NCBI GenBank assembly: GCA_964017155.1
Contig: OZ024857.1
Span: 37,787,141-37,851,140 of the forward strand
DNA length: 64,000 bases
Origin: Oasisia sp. SBJ-2009
Lineage: Eukaryota; Annelida; Polychaeta; Sabellida; Siboglinidae
Direction: 5' to 3'
Each line of letters starts with the position of its first letter. Positions within the stretch are counted from its first letter, which is position 1. This document shows, piece by piece, positions 32,881 to 44,524 of the stretch. Both the position numbers and the translations under genes were made by a program. A model generated the notes under the pieces. The model had not been told where the DNA came from. It worked only from the letters and a program-made list of their open reading frames with translations, and searched no databases.

Positions 32881-35800
32881 TAGTCCAGGCTCTGCCATAT
32901 AGGGCCGTAAAAATGTTGAAGCAAACGCAGTTTTTCTTTTGATTTGTATTCTACATACCAAGCCTTTCAACAATCCAGCAGGTGCTTTTTGAAAATCCGT
33001 GGCATAAGGTCACTGGAGCGTGAAACAAAAATGGCCGCCGCTTACCAGGTTTTCATCTATAACTTTGGATCTAGAAGGGCTAGATAGCCAAACTTGGTAT
33101 CATTCCGCCTAAAATTGACATTCCCGACACGCCTAACCCATCCATTTTGCGATTTGATGCCATATTTGATGATAAATCCAACATGGTCGCTCATCCATGA
33201 CGACTGTCGACTGCAGAAACACAATCAGCCGTAACTTTCGATCGAAATGAGCTCGAAACTGGATTTGATGTCCCTCTCGGTGGTTATGAGGATCCCCAAT
33301 CAAATACATTTCCTTTCATGACCTTTCAGGTTGACTATATACGTCAAGTTAATGGGTTAAAATCAACATTTTAAAATCATATCTGGTCACGAAACTGGAT
33401 ATAACTCGTATATTTGTGAGCTAGAAGTCGTAAATCAGTTGCTATCACCATAGCTCTGCTGACATAAAGTCAAATTGATGAGATTATATTAACTTTTAAA
33501 GGTTGTATGCGCTCTGTGAAGGTCAAATGTGCCTAAACATATGTATAAATCGTGTCCTCCTTTTAATATAGAAAACCAAGAATTGAAAGTGATGGTCAAT
33601 TCATGATATCTGACATCGGTCACACTGTTTATTTTAACGTATTATGACAAACAAAAACTATTGTAACCTTTCAAGTAATTTATAACATTAAGCACCTGTA
33701 ATGTACTATATATCTAGCTAGCATGTATACACGTACAACAAACTTTCCATCCCACTTTTAGCTAACAACGATTCTGACAGTTTCGAACTTGTGGCAATAA
33801 ATGACACACCTCACGACACATTTCCTGCACGGGCACTGCACATTACCACATTTGCATATGGATAGCATATTAGTAGGTAGGGAGCTATGACATGTCAACG
33901 GTTTGAGGGTGCTTCCGTCACTTTCCCACCCACTCTGACAAATTTCTAGGCGCCTTCCTTCACTGGCTATAACCCCCTTGAAAAACAATATAATACTCTG
34001 GTGATGTGTCTACACACAACACTCGATGCGGGGGCATTTTGATTATGGCATTGGGAACAGAGACACTGGTGTGGACCTGGAGATGCATTTGATAAAAACT
34101 TCTTTGCCTATGGCTTACATCTTGCATCCGCCCAACCCAGCAAAAGGTACTCTTCCACTTGCGGGTTCACCGTTTCCTGTAGCTCAGCTCTATCGATAAA
34201 CTCAGTCAGATATACATTGGGATTGCAATGCATCACTGCTTGCTTGGTGCCAATTCTGCTGGTGATATATTTTCCAATGAATGCGTGAACCTTCTCCAGA
34301 ACAAGGCCGCGATGCTCGCCCACAAGGCCGCGATGCTCGCCCACTCGCGATGTAGGAGAAGGCGCTCTCTTTCTCTCTTCTCACTTGTCCCAAACTTGAC
34401 CTAGAGGGTTTTTCAGATTATCACGGATTAGCGTATGGGTGAAGTGCAGTAGGCGCATGCCTGTGTCTGTATCATTTAACATAACGACTAAACGTTGGCA
34501 GCCATGTTGGACTGCCCAGATGGCATGACGCACGATCCTTTCATCTGCACCTTTCAATAATTTTGCAGGCTCTGAGAAATCACTATTGGCTGTCGTCTCT
34601 GTACTATGGAGGGGAGCTGGAACTTGTTCTTGGTTTACTACCATGACAACTCAACACAATCGATATAACAGAAAGACTGACCAACCACTATTTTCTGAAT
34701 AAGTTGCAGCAACTGATCCTTTTTCTCTCCGATGGTACCCAACATTTCTCGATCTGCGTTGTGGACTCATCCGGGATAGAGCTCTCCTGAGACTATATTG
34801 CTAACACCATGACTCATCAATGTAGCTATCACAAATAACCTGGAGGGCTTCACAAGATGAAGATACAACTATCCGACCGACAGGACTTTGTTTACAACTC
34901 GACTGAAATGGTCGAAGCATGATTGGTTGGCGTACTACCAAACCATTGGCATAAATTCATGAGATAGGTATCCAGTAGTTGTATTATTGTGTATCGTCAG
35001 ACACTACAGAACTACGTTATAATTATATTCAATCCCAACACCAACATCATCGATGAGATATACCTCCAATTGAGCCACGTGTGACAGAGGTAAACTTGCC
35101 ATCAAACAGGTGGCTGGTGAGGAGGTGGTCGTCATGCGAAAAGACTTCCGCGAGAGTTATTCCACGTACCCGGGCGATCTCAATGTCCCGCTCGGCAGAT
35201 CCGAGCAGTTTAGGTATGGTGGTGTAGGGTGCTATATTAGATTTTGTGTCAATTACCGACAGTATCACACTTCGGCAGGTTACACCTGTGTATTGTTACT
35301 GCAAGCTTGTTTGTTTTCAAAACCAGCTCTCTCGTCTGTATCTTTTCTCCATTTTCGAACACATCCATTATTTCAGCATTGATTAAATGTCCGGTAGCGA
35401 AGTTATGCAATCTGACGCCAGAGGCTTTGATAATAAAGGGATTTGCTACAGCTCGCACAAAGTCAAGAAGACGGGAAACGTTGGTATAAACAATAAAGGC
35501 CGTGATGCTCCTGAGTTCCTGGTATATGATGGTCTTATGATGCTCCATCATCCGCTCATCTGTGAGCTTACGGCAGTTGTTCTGTATGATCAGGATCTCA
35601 TGGGATATCAGCTCAAACTCCGCTACAACTGCGAACATTAGTGTCTGGCTGTTTGATGCCCGCTGGATGGACTGCTCCAACTTTATATATAATTCGACGT
35701 CGTTGAAGCTGTCACACATATAGGGTTCGGAGGTTTCCGCCTCTAACAACTAAGTTTTCCTAACGTAGACGACCCCTAGCAATTGACTCCATCGAACTAC

Positions 35801-37249
35801 TGAATAACTACCGCAACATATTTACATGCAGGATACATGTATTTGCCACCACCATCTCTCCCGATCTGAAATGGTGATATACATGACTAGGTTGAACATA
35901 TTCTTGATGTTTATGTTGAATGCAGCCATATCAAACTTAGCTTGATACTTAATAGGGAAAGTGTGGTACTTTATAAGCAAGGGCTATATGAGTGAAAAGA
36001 CATGTGGAACGTGCTACTTCGGTATTCTTCCCGCCCATAAGCACCTGCAGGTGTATTAGATCATCAACCTCTCAACTGAAAATATCAGTCACCTTGAAAA
36101 TCATCAGCATGAGTGGCATTGATCTTTAGTAGTGACTTCCGGTGATAATTGACTCGCTTCACGAAGAGCTCTGCTTCGAATATGACATCGTCCAGGTCAC
36201 TACCTCTGATGTAGCAACCAATGCATAGTGGTAGAATCTTCGCATAGTGAAACACTCCAAACATGCCATAGATGTCCACCACCAATGTGACTGACTCAGA
36301 ATATCTGCAACCGTGTGAAACACGCCATATTATCTCAAAAAACGGGCATCACTGTCTGAGACAGCTGCATGCGGACACTATGACGTTTCTCGCAATGGTA
36401 TAATCTGTCACAGGGTTTGGGCGGGCTGGCGGGAACCCCCCACACATCAAACGAACATATGCAATGGTGATAAATGCCATCACATAGACGTAAGCCTCCA
36501 TGGGGCACATAGGGAAGACAAATACAAATCATCAAGTAAATCAACTGCGCAGTATGGCCGGCTTCATGAAGGGATGAGCGACCTTTTGACCTTGACATAG
36601 CGCTTACAACCTTTAAAAGTTAACATAATCTCATAAATTTGACTTTATCTCAGCAGAATTATGATGGTAGCAACTGAGGCACGACATGTATGACGCTCAT
36701 GTATATATACCAGTTACATCCCGTTTTGTGACCAGATATGCTTTTAAAATGTTGATTTTAACCCATTATCTTGACCTTTGACCTATATGGTCAACCTGAA
36801 AGGTAATGAAATAATATGTATTTGATTGGGAATAATCACAATAATCGAGAGGGACATAAAAATCCAGTTTCTAGCTCATTTCGATCGAGAGTTACGGCTT
36901 ATTGTGTTTCTGCAGTCGACAGTCGTCGTGGATGAGCGGCCATGTTGGATTTATCATCAAATATGGCGTAAAATCGTAAAATGGATAGGTCAGGCGTGTC
37001 GGGAATGTCAATTTTAGGCGGAATTGATACCAAGTTTGGCTATTTAGCCCTTCTAGATCCAAAGTTATAGATGAAAACGTGGTCAGCGGCGGCCATTTTG
37101 GATTTCACGCTCCAGTGACCTTATGCCACGGATTTTCAAAAAGCACCGCCTGGATTGTTGAAAGACATGGTATGTAGAATACAAATCAAAAGAAAAACTG
37201 CGTTTACCTCGAAATTGTTACGGGCCTATATGACAGAGCCAGGACTATA
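32881..37249 (-). mobile_element. 4.4 kb DNA transposon with about 650-bp terminal inverted repeats
   Basis: The left arm 32881-33534 and right arm 36580-37249 are inverted repeats over about 650 bp, from TAGTCCAGGCTCTG at the left tip to CAGAGCCAGGACTA at the right, including AAATGGCCGCCGCTTACCAG-type and GACGACTGTCGACTGCAG-type blocks. The uninterrupted paralogue at 39043-40111 reads straight across the site, so the boundaries are fixed by an empty-site comparison. TAC on both sides may be the target duplication. The interior has decayed minus-strand coding sequence (33.7-36.6 kb). The superfamily is not assigned. Confidence 0.85.
34095..35749 (-). pseudogene. Decayed transposon gene of the NDTD/HALTGCDTTS-type protein family
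   Basis: Minus-strand pieces in order: NPFIIKASGVRLHNFATGH and FENGEKIQTRELV (35749-35249); TIPKLLGSAERDI and FSHDDHLLTSHLFDGKF (35268-35047); GADERIVRHAIWAVQHGCQR and LVVMLNDTDTGMRLLHF (34644-34381); KVHAFIGKYITSRIGTKQAV and PQVEEYLL (34344-34108). They resemble a widespread uncharacterised invertebrate family with NPF...LhNIaTG, EADtRIv.Ha, vvSNDTDv and HALTGCDtTSkiGTK motifs. The paired acidic motifs recall PIN/FEN1-type nucleases; that link is inference. The key GCD motif is damaged here (FIGKYITS) and frames are broken. Confidence 0.55.
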
Positions 37250-37639
37250 TACTGCTGAGCTTCAAAATCCTACACTCAACGACAGAGGTTCCGTTCAAAG
37301 TGTCGGCATTCTACTCACTGAGATATGGAACTGTTAAACGTGTTAACGGCGACGCCACATGTGTTGTAAACAGGCTGCGCAGAAATGTATCTCAAGCATT
37401 ATATGCCATTCCACACTCTTTATGATACACGAAATGCGTGTACGCAACGCAGCGCAATGAAACAACAGCTCTAGTGCTAGCAGTTGTTAACTAAAACAAG
37501 TCGTGCTTTGTGGATTCGCTTTTATACTGAACTTGCCAAATGTATGCGTTTTTTAGTTTGGCTTCAGGTCTTCCTATTTGATTCCGAAGTGTGCCCGACA
37601 AAACAGCTCTCAGAACACGGATGCGAGAGAAGTTGTGCA
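37250..37639. repeat. Duplicated segment, right part of copy A
   Basis: Matches 39750-40111 (GCTGAGCTTCAAAATCCTAC, GTGTTAACGGCGACGCCAC, CAATGAAACAACAGCTCTAG, AACTTGCCAAATGTA). It continues the segment broken at 32880 by the transposon. Confidence 0.9.
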
Positions 37640-37791
37640 CCCCACGCAAGCAAGTCTAGCGTATCATCTTGTAGTTTTCTGGGTAGTTTGAAACAACGTT
37701 TGTTTTTCGTATGGCGCTTTACCATGACTGTTATGTCTAGGTATTAGCGTTACCTGTTTGTCGGCATACCGCTCATGGCATGGCCTGTTGG

Positions 37792-37867
<76 letters not shown>

Positions 37868-39042
37868 GCGTATGCTAATAATTCCATGGCTATGTCTCAA
37901 AATGAAGCCTGTCTCCGTCAATACCTAGATACAAGTCTGCGTGCCGAGCAGTGTGTGATGCAATAAATATTGGTCTCAAAACATCGCATGATCTCTACAC
38001 TTGTTTCAGAAGGAAGACAAATCAAATGTATACTAGTGAGTTACACTAAAACAAAACACCTGGCTGACGGTTGACTTTGCATGCTCTTTCCTAGGCATGT
38101 TGTTTCCAGTCGAGATTAGTGCGTTGTGCTTTTTGTAATGACGGGCAAAGAACCAATTCTAAAGAGTGGATGTAAGTGTGCGTGCGAGAATGTGTGTGAC
38201 ATTCGCGCGAAAGGTGCTAAAGCATGTCAATGTTAAGATACTTTCCGCGTTGCTATCTCGGCCCCTTATACAAGTTTCGTTTGATGTGCCTTATTTTAGC
38301 ATCATATTGTGAGATTACTTACTTTGAAATACAGTAATTAATGTAGCCAAGTTGTTTTGTGCAACAGAAGCTCGCCCACAAGGCGATGTGTCATAGTGCA
38401 CTTGTTACTGAGATAGTTGGCTGCTTTGCATGCACTTTATCCACCCGAATTACTTCTTAATACAAGTAGAGCGCATTCAATGAACACACATAAACCTGGC
38501 AGACATCGCTAGACCAAAAACGCACCACCTGGAGTAGCTATGAGAAAACTATTCGAAGTCTAAACCATCTCCTTTATATCAGTTTTAATCAATCATACAG
38601 CGTGAAAACTAGCTAGATCAATCGTCTAAGCAAACCTCGCACTTGTTATTATGATACATATATCTACGTCGAGCTATCTTTAATTCTCCCGGTGATCGGC
38701 CTACATTATTCTCAACTACACATTATACTGCATGAAGTGGTTATAGTCGATAAAAACGAGGCTTCACCCACTGTCAAGTGACTGTCCCGCGGCGCCAGTC
38801 TTCACATCATCGGGCCTGGTCGGTCAGTAATGCTGACAGAAGTCGTCGGCCGTGGACATGTGTCTCTGCATCTGCAGTTTCCCCAGGCGAAGACACATGA
38901 GAAAAGAACAATAAAAGGAGCGTTACAATGTGTACGGTCACTAACGACATTGAAACCAGTAGGCTCAATTCATACACATGCCCATATTCCTTCACCCCAC
39001 TGGCGTCAAGGGTGTTAATCCCACAGCGATGTGGTCGAGATT
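37640..39042. other. Non-coding spacer with one (AT)n array
   Basis: (AT)n at about 37795-37864. The remaining sequence shows no exon, RNA gene or recognisable repeat. Confidence 0.5.
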
Positions 39043-40111
39043 ACTCTCAAGAAACTGGCATCACTTGCCAACGTTCGGCTGCCCGGCCGTAGTAATGGCC
39101 CGAAACCGGAAGACACATCTATTGTGACGTCATGACAATACGGCAGACGCGCCATGTGGCGACGTAGTTGATCTAGGCAAACTGGGAGGGTCTTTTTTCC
39201 GTCTTCTTCTTGCTTCTTTCAATGTCTGCACTTGCGCTAGTGTATTTTGCCGTAAGGCACACACATAGGACTACTGTTGTATTATGTTTATGGTCCAGCG
39301 GACTGTGCGACATTCGGGTACTTTTTATGTACGAGGCATGTCAATGTGTGTGGCGCATAGCACTGAACGATTCAACAATATCAGTCTCTGTCCATTGATT
39401 TGTATACCAAATATATCAGGCCTGCTGCGCTCGCGCATAGTAAACCCGTGCCGTCCGCTTGCCAGTCTGATGCGCTAACCAATATATACACTACCCGCGC
39501 CTCTCGTAATGAAGTTTCAAATGTATACAGGAACAGTTGAAGTGCGTTTGCATATTACACAAGTGCCTAACTCATGTCTGAAATGGCACAGAATTCATAT
39601 TTTTTCACCTTCACAGTCAACTGTACACGGCGCATACCAATCTTCGGTGAGTTGTCAATACAATACAATGTCAGTACAATGTCTCAAGCTTTCAGATTAT
39701 GCCTATGCAAATAGAAATTTGGGCAGTATCTAATATAGCATTCGTATTGCTGAGCTTCAAAATCCTACACTCAATGCAAAGGTTCCGTTCAAAGTGTTGG
39801 CACTCTACTCACTGCGATATGGAACTCTAAAACGTGTTAACGGCGACGCCACGAGTGCTGTAAGCAGGCTACGCAAAGATGTATCTGTAGCATTATATGC
39901 CATATTCCACACTCTTTATGATAGACGAAATGATTGTACGCAACGTAGCGCAATGAAACAACAGCTCTAGTGATAGCAGTTTTGAAATAAAACAAGCCGT
40001 GCTTTGTGGATTCGCTTTCATACTGAACTTGCCAAATGTAGGTCTTCCTATTTTATTCCGAAGTGTGCCCGACAAAACTGCTCTCAGAACACGACGCGAG
40101 AGAAGTTGTGC
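39043..40111. repeat. Duplicated segment, copy B (intact, empty site)
   Basis: An uninterrupted direct copy of 32179-32880 plus 37250-37639. At about 39744 the sequence reads GCATTCGTATTGCTGAGC where copy A is split by the 4.4 kb transposon. A tRNA-like block is at 39425-39507, minus strand. Nothing coding is recognised. Confidence 0.9.
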
Positions 40112-40460
40112 TGCATAACACACATGGCACTTGCCCTCTAAGTACACAGGCACTCCAGTGCCACTGCTCTTCAGTGTTTCCACTGTGTGCGTGCTGTACA
40201 CCATGAAGTAGTCATCTTGTTCGTCGGGTGACTCCTCACTCAACGAACACACCCTTGATTTGCGTTTGCAGACCATTAACGTCGCATATGTCCTGTCTTG
40301 TAACATCGGAATCATCTTTCGAATTTTAACTTACATGCCTGTGGTGCATGCTTGCCGCCACAACACCAACATTGTTGTCCTTGTGTCTGCTGACTCTCTT
40401 TTTTGAATCTGTAGACCTGTCTATAGTATCTCCACTCAGTCTGTTTTGGGGCGATTTTCA
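40112..40460 (-). mobile_element. Ty3/Gypsy-like gag/protease boundary fragment
   Basis: Minus-strand QQCWCCGGKHAPQACKLKF is a degraded first zinc knuckle of the C..CGG.H..Q.C type. After a frameshift comes DEQDDYFMVY and GTGVPVYLEGKCHV, the linker that normally precedes the aspartic protease. The fragment is cut by the duplicated segment on one side and by the palindromic element on the other. No LTR was seen. Confidence 0.55.
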
Positions 40461-41514
40461 TTCGATTAACCCAGATAGCCAAACGATATTGGCCCAATAT
40501 CGGCCCGATCTCGGCCATCTCGGCACCGACATCGGCCCGATCTCGGCATACGACATCAGCCCGATCTCGGGCATCTCGGCCCTATGTCGAACCGAGATAG
40601 ACGACATCGGCCCGATCTAGGTTTTGCACATGGGATCGATCTCGGTCCGATCTCGGCAATCTCGGCTGCATCTATAGCATGCCTAGATGAAACCGATATA
40701 GCCTAGATGCAGCTGAGATCCCCGAGATCGGACCGAGATCGGACCGAGATCGGTGAGATCCCGAGATCGGACCGAGATTGGACCGAGATCGGCAATCTCG
40801 GTTTCAGCTAGGCATACTGCCTAGATGAAACCGATATAGCCTAGATGCAGCTGAGATCCCCGAGATCGGACCGAGATTGGACCGATCTCGGCAATCTCGG
40901 TTGCATCTAGGCTATATCGGTTTCATCTAGGCATACTGCCTAGATGACACCGTTATAACCTATATTACTTGGATACACTATAGGCTAGCTGTGTGTGGCA
41001 TAATTAGTAGGTAACAAAGAATGCAATGACAGATTTGGTTTTATTTTCATCACACAGTGGCATAGTTTCCGAGGTTCTTCTCTTAGCCCTGTCCCCATTC
41101 CAGTCTTTGGGCCCCATGAACCATTTGGACAGACACTTCTGGATGGCTTTGTCTGTAGGGCCTACGTGGTGTCTTCATTTCTCCCGATGTCTTCTGCAAT
41201 TAAAATGAAAGAGACATTAAGCTAGATACCATCTATAGTTAAAGGGAAAACAAAGGCAACGGTTTGGTGATATGGGCCTAATAGAGCTAAGAAAAACTAA
41301 CAATTTCCAACCTCAATAACATTTTTAACGTCAGCGGTTTAGCAGAAAAAATTGTAGAACATATATCTATAGAAAGTCTATGGAAAACGCCATTTTAGAA
41401 AAACAGTGACGTATGAGACTCGCCGCCACTGATAGGCGGTTGTCGTACTACTTCTTGGCAACTCCGTCGGGTGGCGCTGTGACTTTGCGCTCACAAAAGA
41501 GCGTAAATAATAAC

Positions 41515-41728
41515 ATGGATTTTCTTATTCTTCGTCTGACGGAAATAGCACGGATTCAGAAGTGGCTGGATATAGATTTCAGCCACAAAGACAACGGCTT
41601 GTGTTGTCAGACAGACCAGATGTGCGTGGTGGTGAAGACCCAAGGGAAATTGAAATGACGAGAAGGGAAACAACCAGTTCAGAGGCAGACACAGCATCGA
41701 CTGGTGTCAACAATGACATGTACTGTCC
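41515..41728 (+). other. Open frame truncated by the nested element, unrecognised
   Basis: About 70 open codons read YSSSDGNSTDSEVAGYRFQP, then RPDVRGGEDPREIEMTRRET. The acidic Ser/Asp leader followed by YRFQP resembles the beginning of P2X7-C-terminal-domain-like orphan proteins, but the cysteine motifs that would prove it are absent. It stops shortly after entering the nested TIR element. Confidence 0.25.
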
Positions 41729-43212
41729 GACCTAACCATGAAAACGACCGCCAGCAGCCGCCAAACTTCTCATCACTTGTCTTACATACATATACATACA
41801 CTATGTTATAAAATAAAATCACTTGCATTCCTCTAACGAAGAACATTCACAAAAGTAACTCGATCGCAGATCCCGACGGCAACTCAGGCTCTTCGGTTAC
41901 CGTAAAATCGCTATAAAAGTTAGATTTACACAAAATAACGTTAGGCGGCGCGGTAATGCGCGCGAATATTTATAAACTTTATTTACTGCATTAGCACGCG
42001 CGAAATAGTTTAATTAATCAAGTAATAATTAATTATTATCATTACAAAGATCTTCAGAAAATGTTAAGTTTTCTTATAATAATATTTTTTTTTCTTATAG
42101 CGCCAAATCCATAATTGTTTGTGGCGCTTCACAATATGATGTTATTAAAATATATGCAATAAGAAGAATGCTACCCACAGGTAATATTTATAAAAAAAAT
42201 GCATGTGTTTGCATAAAATTACGTGTTGTTCGATGATGTCACATTGTTAATTTTCAGAATATTTCTATAAACATCCCGCGTGTACTGCAAGCATGCAAGC
42301 TTATATTATATAAACGATGTTTTTGACAATGATAACGAAACAATAACATATTATTATTTTTGAATGCTCCAAAACCTTCTTTTTCTACCGTCATATATTT
42401 CCCATATTCTATTCATATTCTGCTTAAATTTCAGTGATTTATTGTCCCGATAATTAATACAGTGTCTTGTCCAAAAATCATTATTATTATTTCATATCTG
42501 GTGGTGGAAATATAATTCATGAGTAGAAAAATGTATAGCTTCAATACTATTTTCTTATGCATACTGTGTGTATGTGCTGAATGAATTATTGTTACCTCGT
42601 AATTATTTTACCATCTTAATTATTTATTACCTTTACATTAATTTACCACTATTGTTGTTATGGAATTTGTATGGGTTCTTTTTAATACTGATAGGTCACT
42701 TAGTTAATTACATAAACACACATATTTTCATTATTTATTTTGAAATATTATCTGTGGGTGGTATTCTTCTTATTGTATTTTTAATAGCAGTATGTTGTGA
42801 AGCGCCACAACCAATTATGGATGTAACGCTATATAAATAAAATACTATATTATAATAAAACTTATAATTTCCTGCAAATCATAGTGATGATAATAATTAA
42901 TTATTACTATATTATTTACAATTAATTAAACTATTTTGCGCGTGCGAATGCAGTAAGTAAAGTTGATCAATATTCGCGCGCACAAACGTGCCGTCTAATG
43001 GCATTTTGTGTAAGGCTAACTTATTTTTGCGATTTTACGGTACCGGCCAGCGGTCATCGAAATTGCCGTCGACATCACCGCGTTTGTTTTATGGATTTTC
43101 TTCGTTAGAGGAATGCAAGTGATTTTATTTTATAACGTAGTGTATGTATATGTATGTAACATACGTTAGGATAAGTTTGGCGGCTGTTGGTGGTCGTTTT
43201 GATGGTTAGGTC
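41729..43212. mobile_element. Foldback element with about 400-bp inverted arms
   Basis: The left arm (41729-42134) begins GACCTAACCAT and the right arm (about 42795-43212) ends ATGGTTAGGTC. They pair over their length (AGCCGCCAAACTT, CACTTGCATTCCTCTAACGA, GCGCGAATATT, TGTGGCGCTTCACAA). The centre is AT-rich and non-coding; the 90-codon frame at 42568 is hydrophobic noise. It is inserted in the element 40470-44524. Confidence 0.85.
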
Positions 43213-43731
43213 AATCAAATTGGGTCGTCTTGGATCGGCGCTGTGTCTGTGACTGTCCCAACGAATCCACCGAAACACTGTTTCAGTTCTGCTCGATTCA
43301 AAGGTTAACAAGAAGACATCTTAGTGATACTGTCTTTCACTGTACTGTTACCATAAGTGTATGAAGAACAGTGTGGCATATTGCTGTCGCGATTTCGTGG
43401 TAAACCGACGTAAGGCAACTTTTAGCGTACCGCTTGGCTCTCTGTTATGACAGCTGAACCAGCAGACGACTCTCTGACGTATTACTTTTCCAAACTGCTG
43501 GGTTGTGATTGGTTGCAAGGTCCAAGATGGGCCGGTTCATGGTGTCGGTGATTTAGCTAGATTTTCCCACTTTAAGACCACATTCTGAGGTAACCACTAA
43601 GGTGAAAAATTGGATTGTAGATGCAAATGATTAGCTAGTGTAAACTCTTTTAGGTGCATAACACTAAACTGTTGCCTTTTTTTTCACTTTAACTAATATC
43701 ACAGACTGAGCAACAAAATAATTGTTTACAA

Positions 43732-43733
<2 letters not shown>

Positions 43734-43804
<71 letters not shown>

Positions 43805-43850
43805 GTTTTGCAAACAATATATATATATATATATATAGTTTTGTAAACGA
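43734..43850. repeat. (AT)n flanked by GTTTACAAAACTATA inverted repeats
   Basis: The AT array lies between TTGTTTACAAAACTAT and ATAGTTTTGTAAAC, with an additional ATAGTTTTGCAAAC copy in the middle. A hairpin-forming microsatellite. Confidence 0.85.
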
Positions 43851-44524
43851 TTATATAAAAAACAAATGTATATAAGCTTCCACAGAAGCAAGCGTGCGCA
43901 TATAAATTCATGCCACAAATGATTTGTTAATGTAGAAATGTACAAAGGTTTACAACAAAATAAATGATTAAACTTACCTTCTCCACTGTAGCTGTGCTTC
44001 TGTCTAAAACCTCTATGGCAGTGCAGTCAAGATGCATGGAACAGTCTCAAAGGTCACTACCTCCAGTGTTCCAGGCCTGGTAGGCTCTGGACTCCCCAGT
44101 TGGACTGCTGTTACATCACTAACATTGGTGTCACTAGGGCTGTAGTCACTGAAGTCTCTCCATCAGGCTAGGCTAATTTTAAGGAGCTTGGAGTTAATTG
44201 ACAGTTCAAGCTACATTCAACTGTGAGAAGACATGTTTTGGTATAGTTTTGTTACAAAATAAACTAATATTGTTTTGACTGCCAAACCCTTGCTGCATAA
44301 CGAAATGGCTTATCTTGGGCCGATCTCGGTCAGATGTCGGCTGCATAGGTGCCTATATACTGCCAGTATCGCCAGCATCGGAACGATATTGGCCCGATGT
44401 CGGCTGCATAGTGCGTACAGCCAGTATAGCCAACATCGGACCGATATCGGCCCGACATAGGAGAGATAGGCGCGAGATTGCCGAGATGCAGCCGATATCG
44501 GGCCAATACAAGTGGCTATCTGGG

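Larger units (their letters stand above)
40470..44524. mobile_element. TIR element with CCGATATCGG-type subterminal palindromes, hosting a second element
   Basis: The ends are CCCAGATAGCC (40470) and GGCTATCTGGG (ends 44524). Both sides are packed with variants of ATCGGCCCGAT, CCGATCTCGG and GCTGCAT(C)TAGGC, about 490 bp on the left and 215 bp on the right. The interior has an exon-like block ending in a clean donor on the minus strand (about 43985) and a minus-strand frame with IQKCLSKWFMGPKDWNGDRA (near 41080-41200). 41729-43212 is a nested element. Superfamily unknown. Confidence 0.6.

Noticed and set aside
38807..39018. Short frames on both strands near 38.9 kb
   Set aside because: No splice sites, start context or motifs; consistent with chance.
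42568..42840. Hydrophobic 90-codon frame resembling a membrane protein
   Set aside because: It lies in the AT-rich centre of a foldback element; Ile/Leu/Phe/Tyr content follows from base composition.
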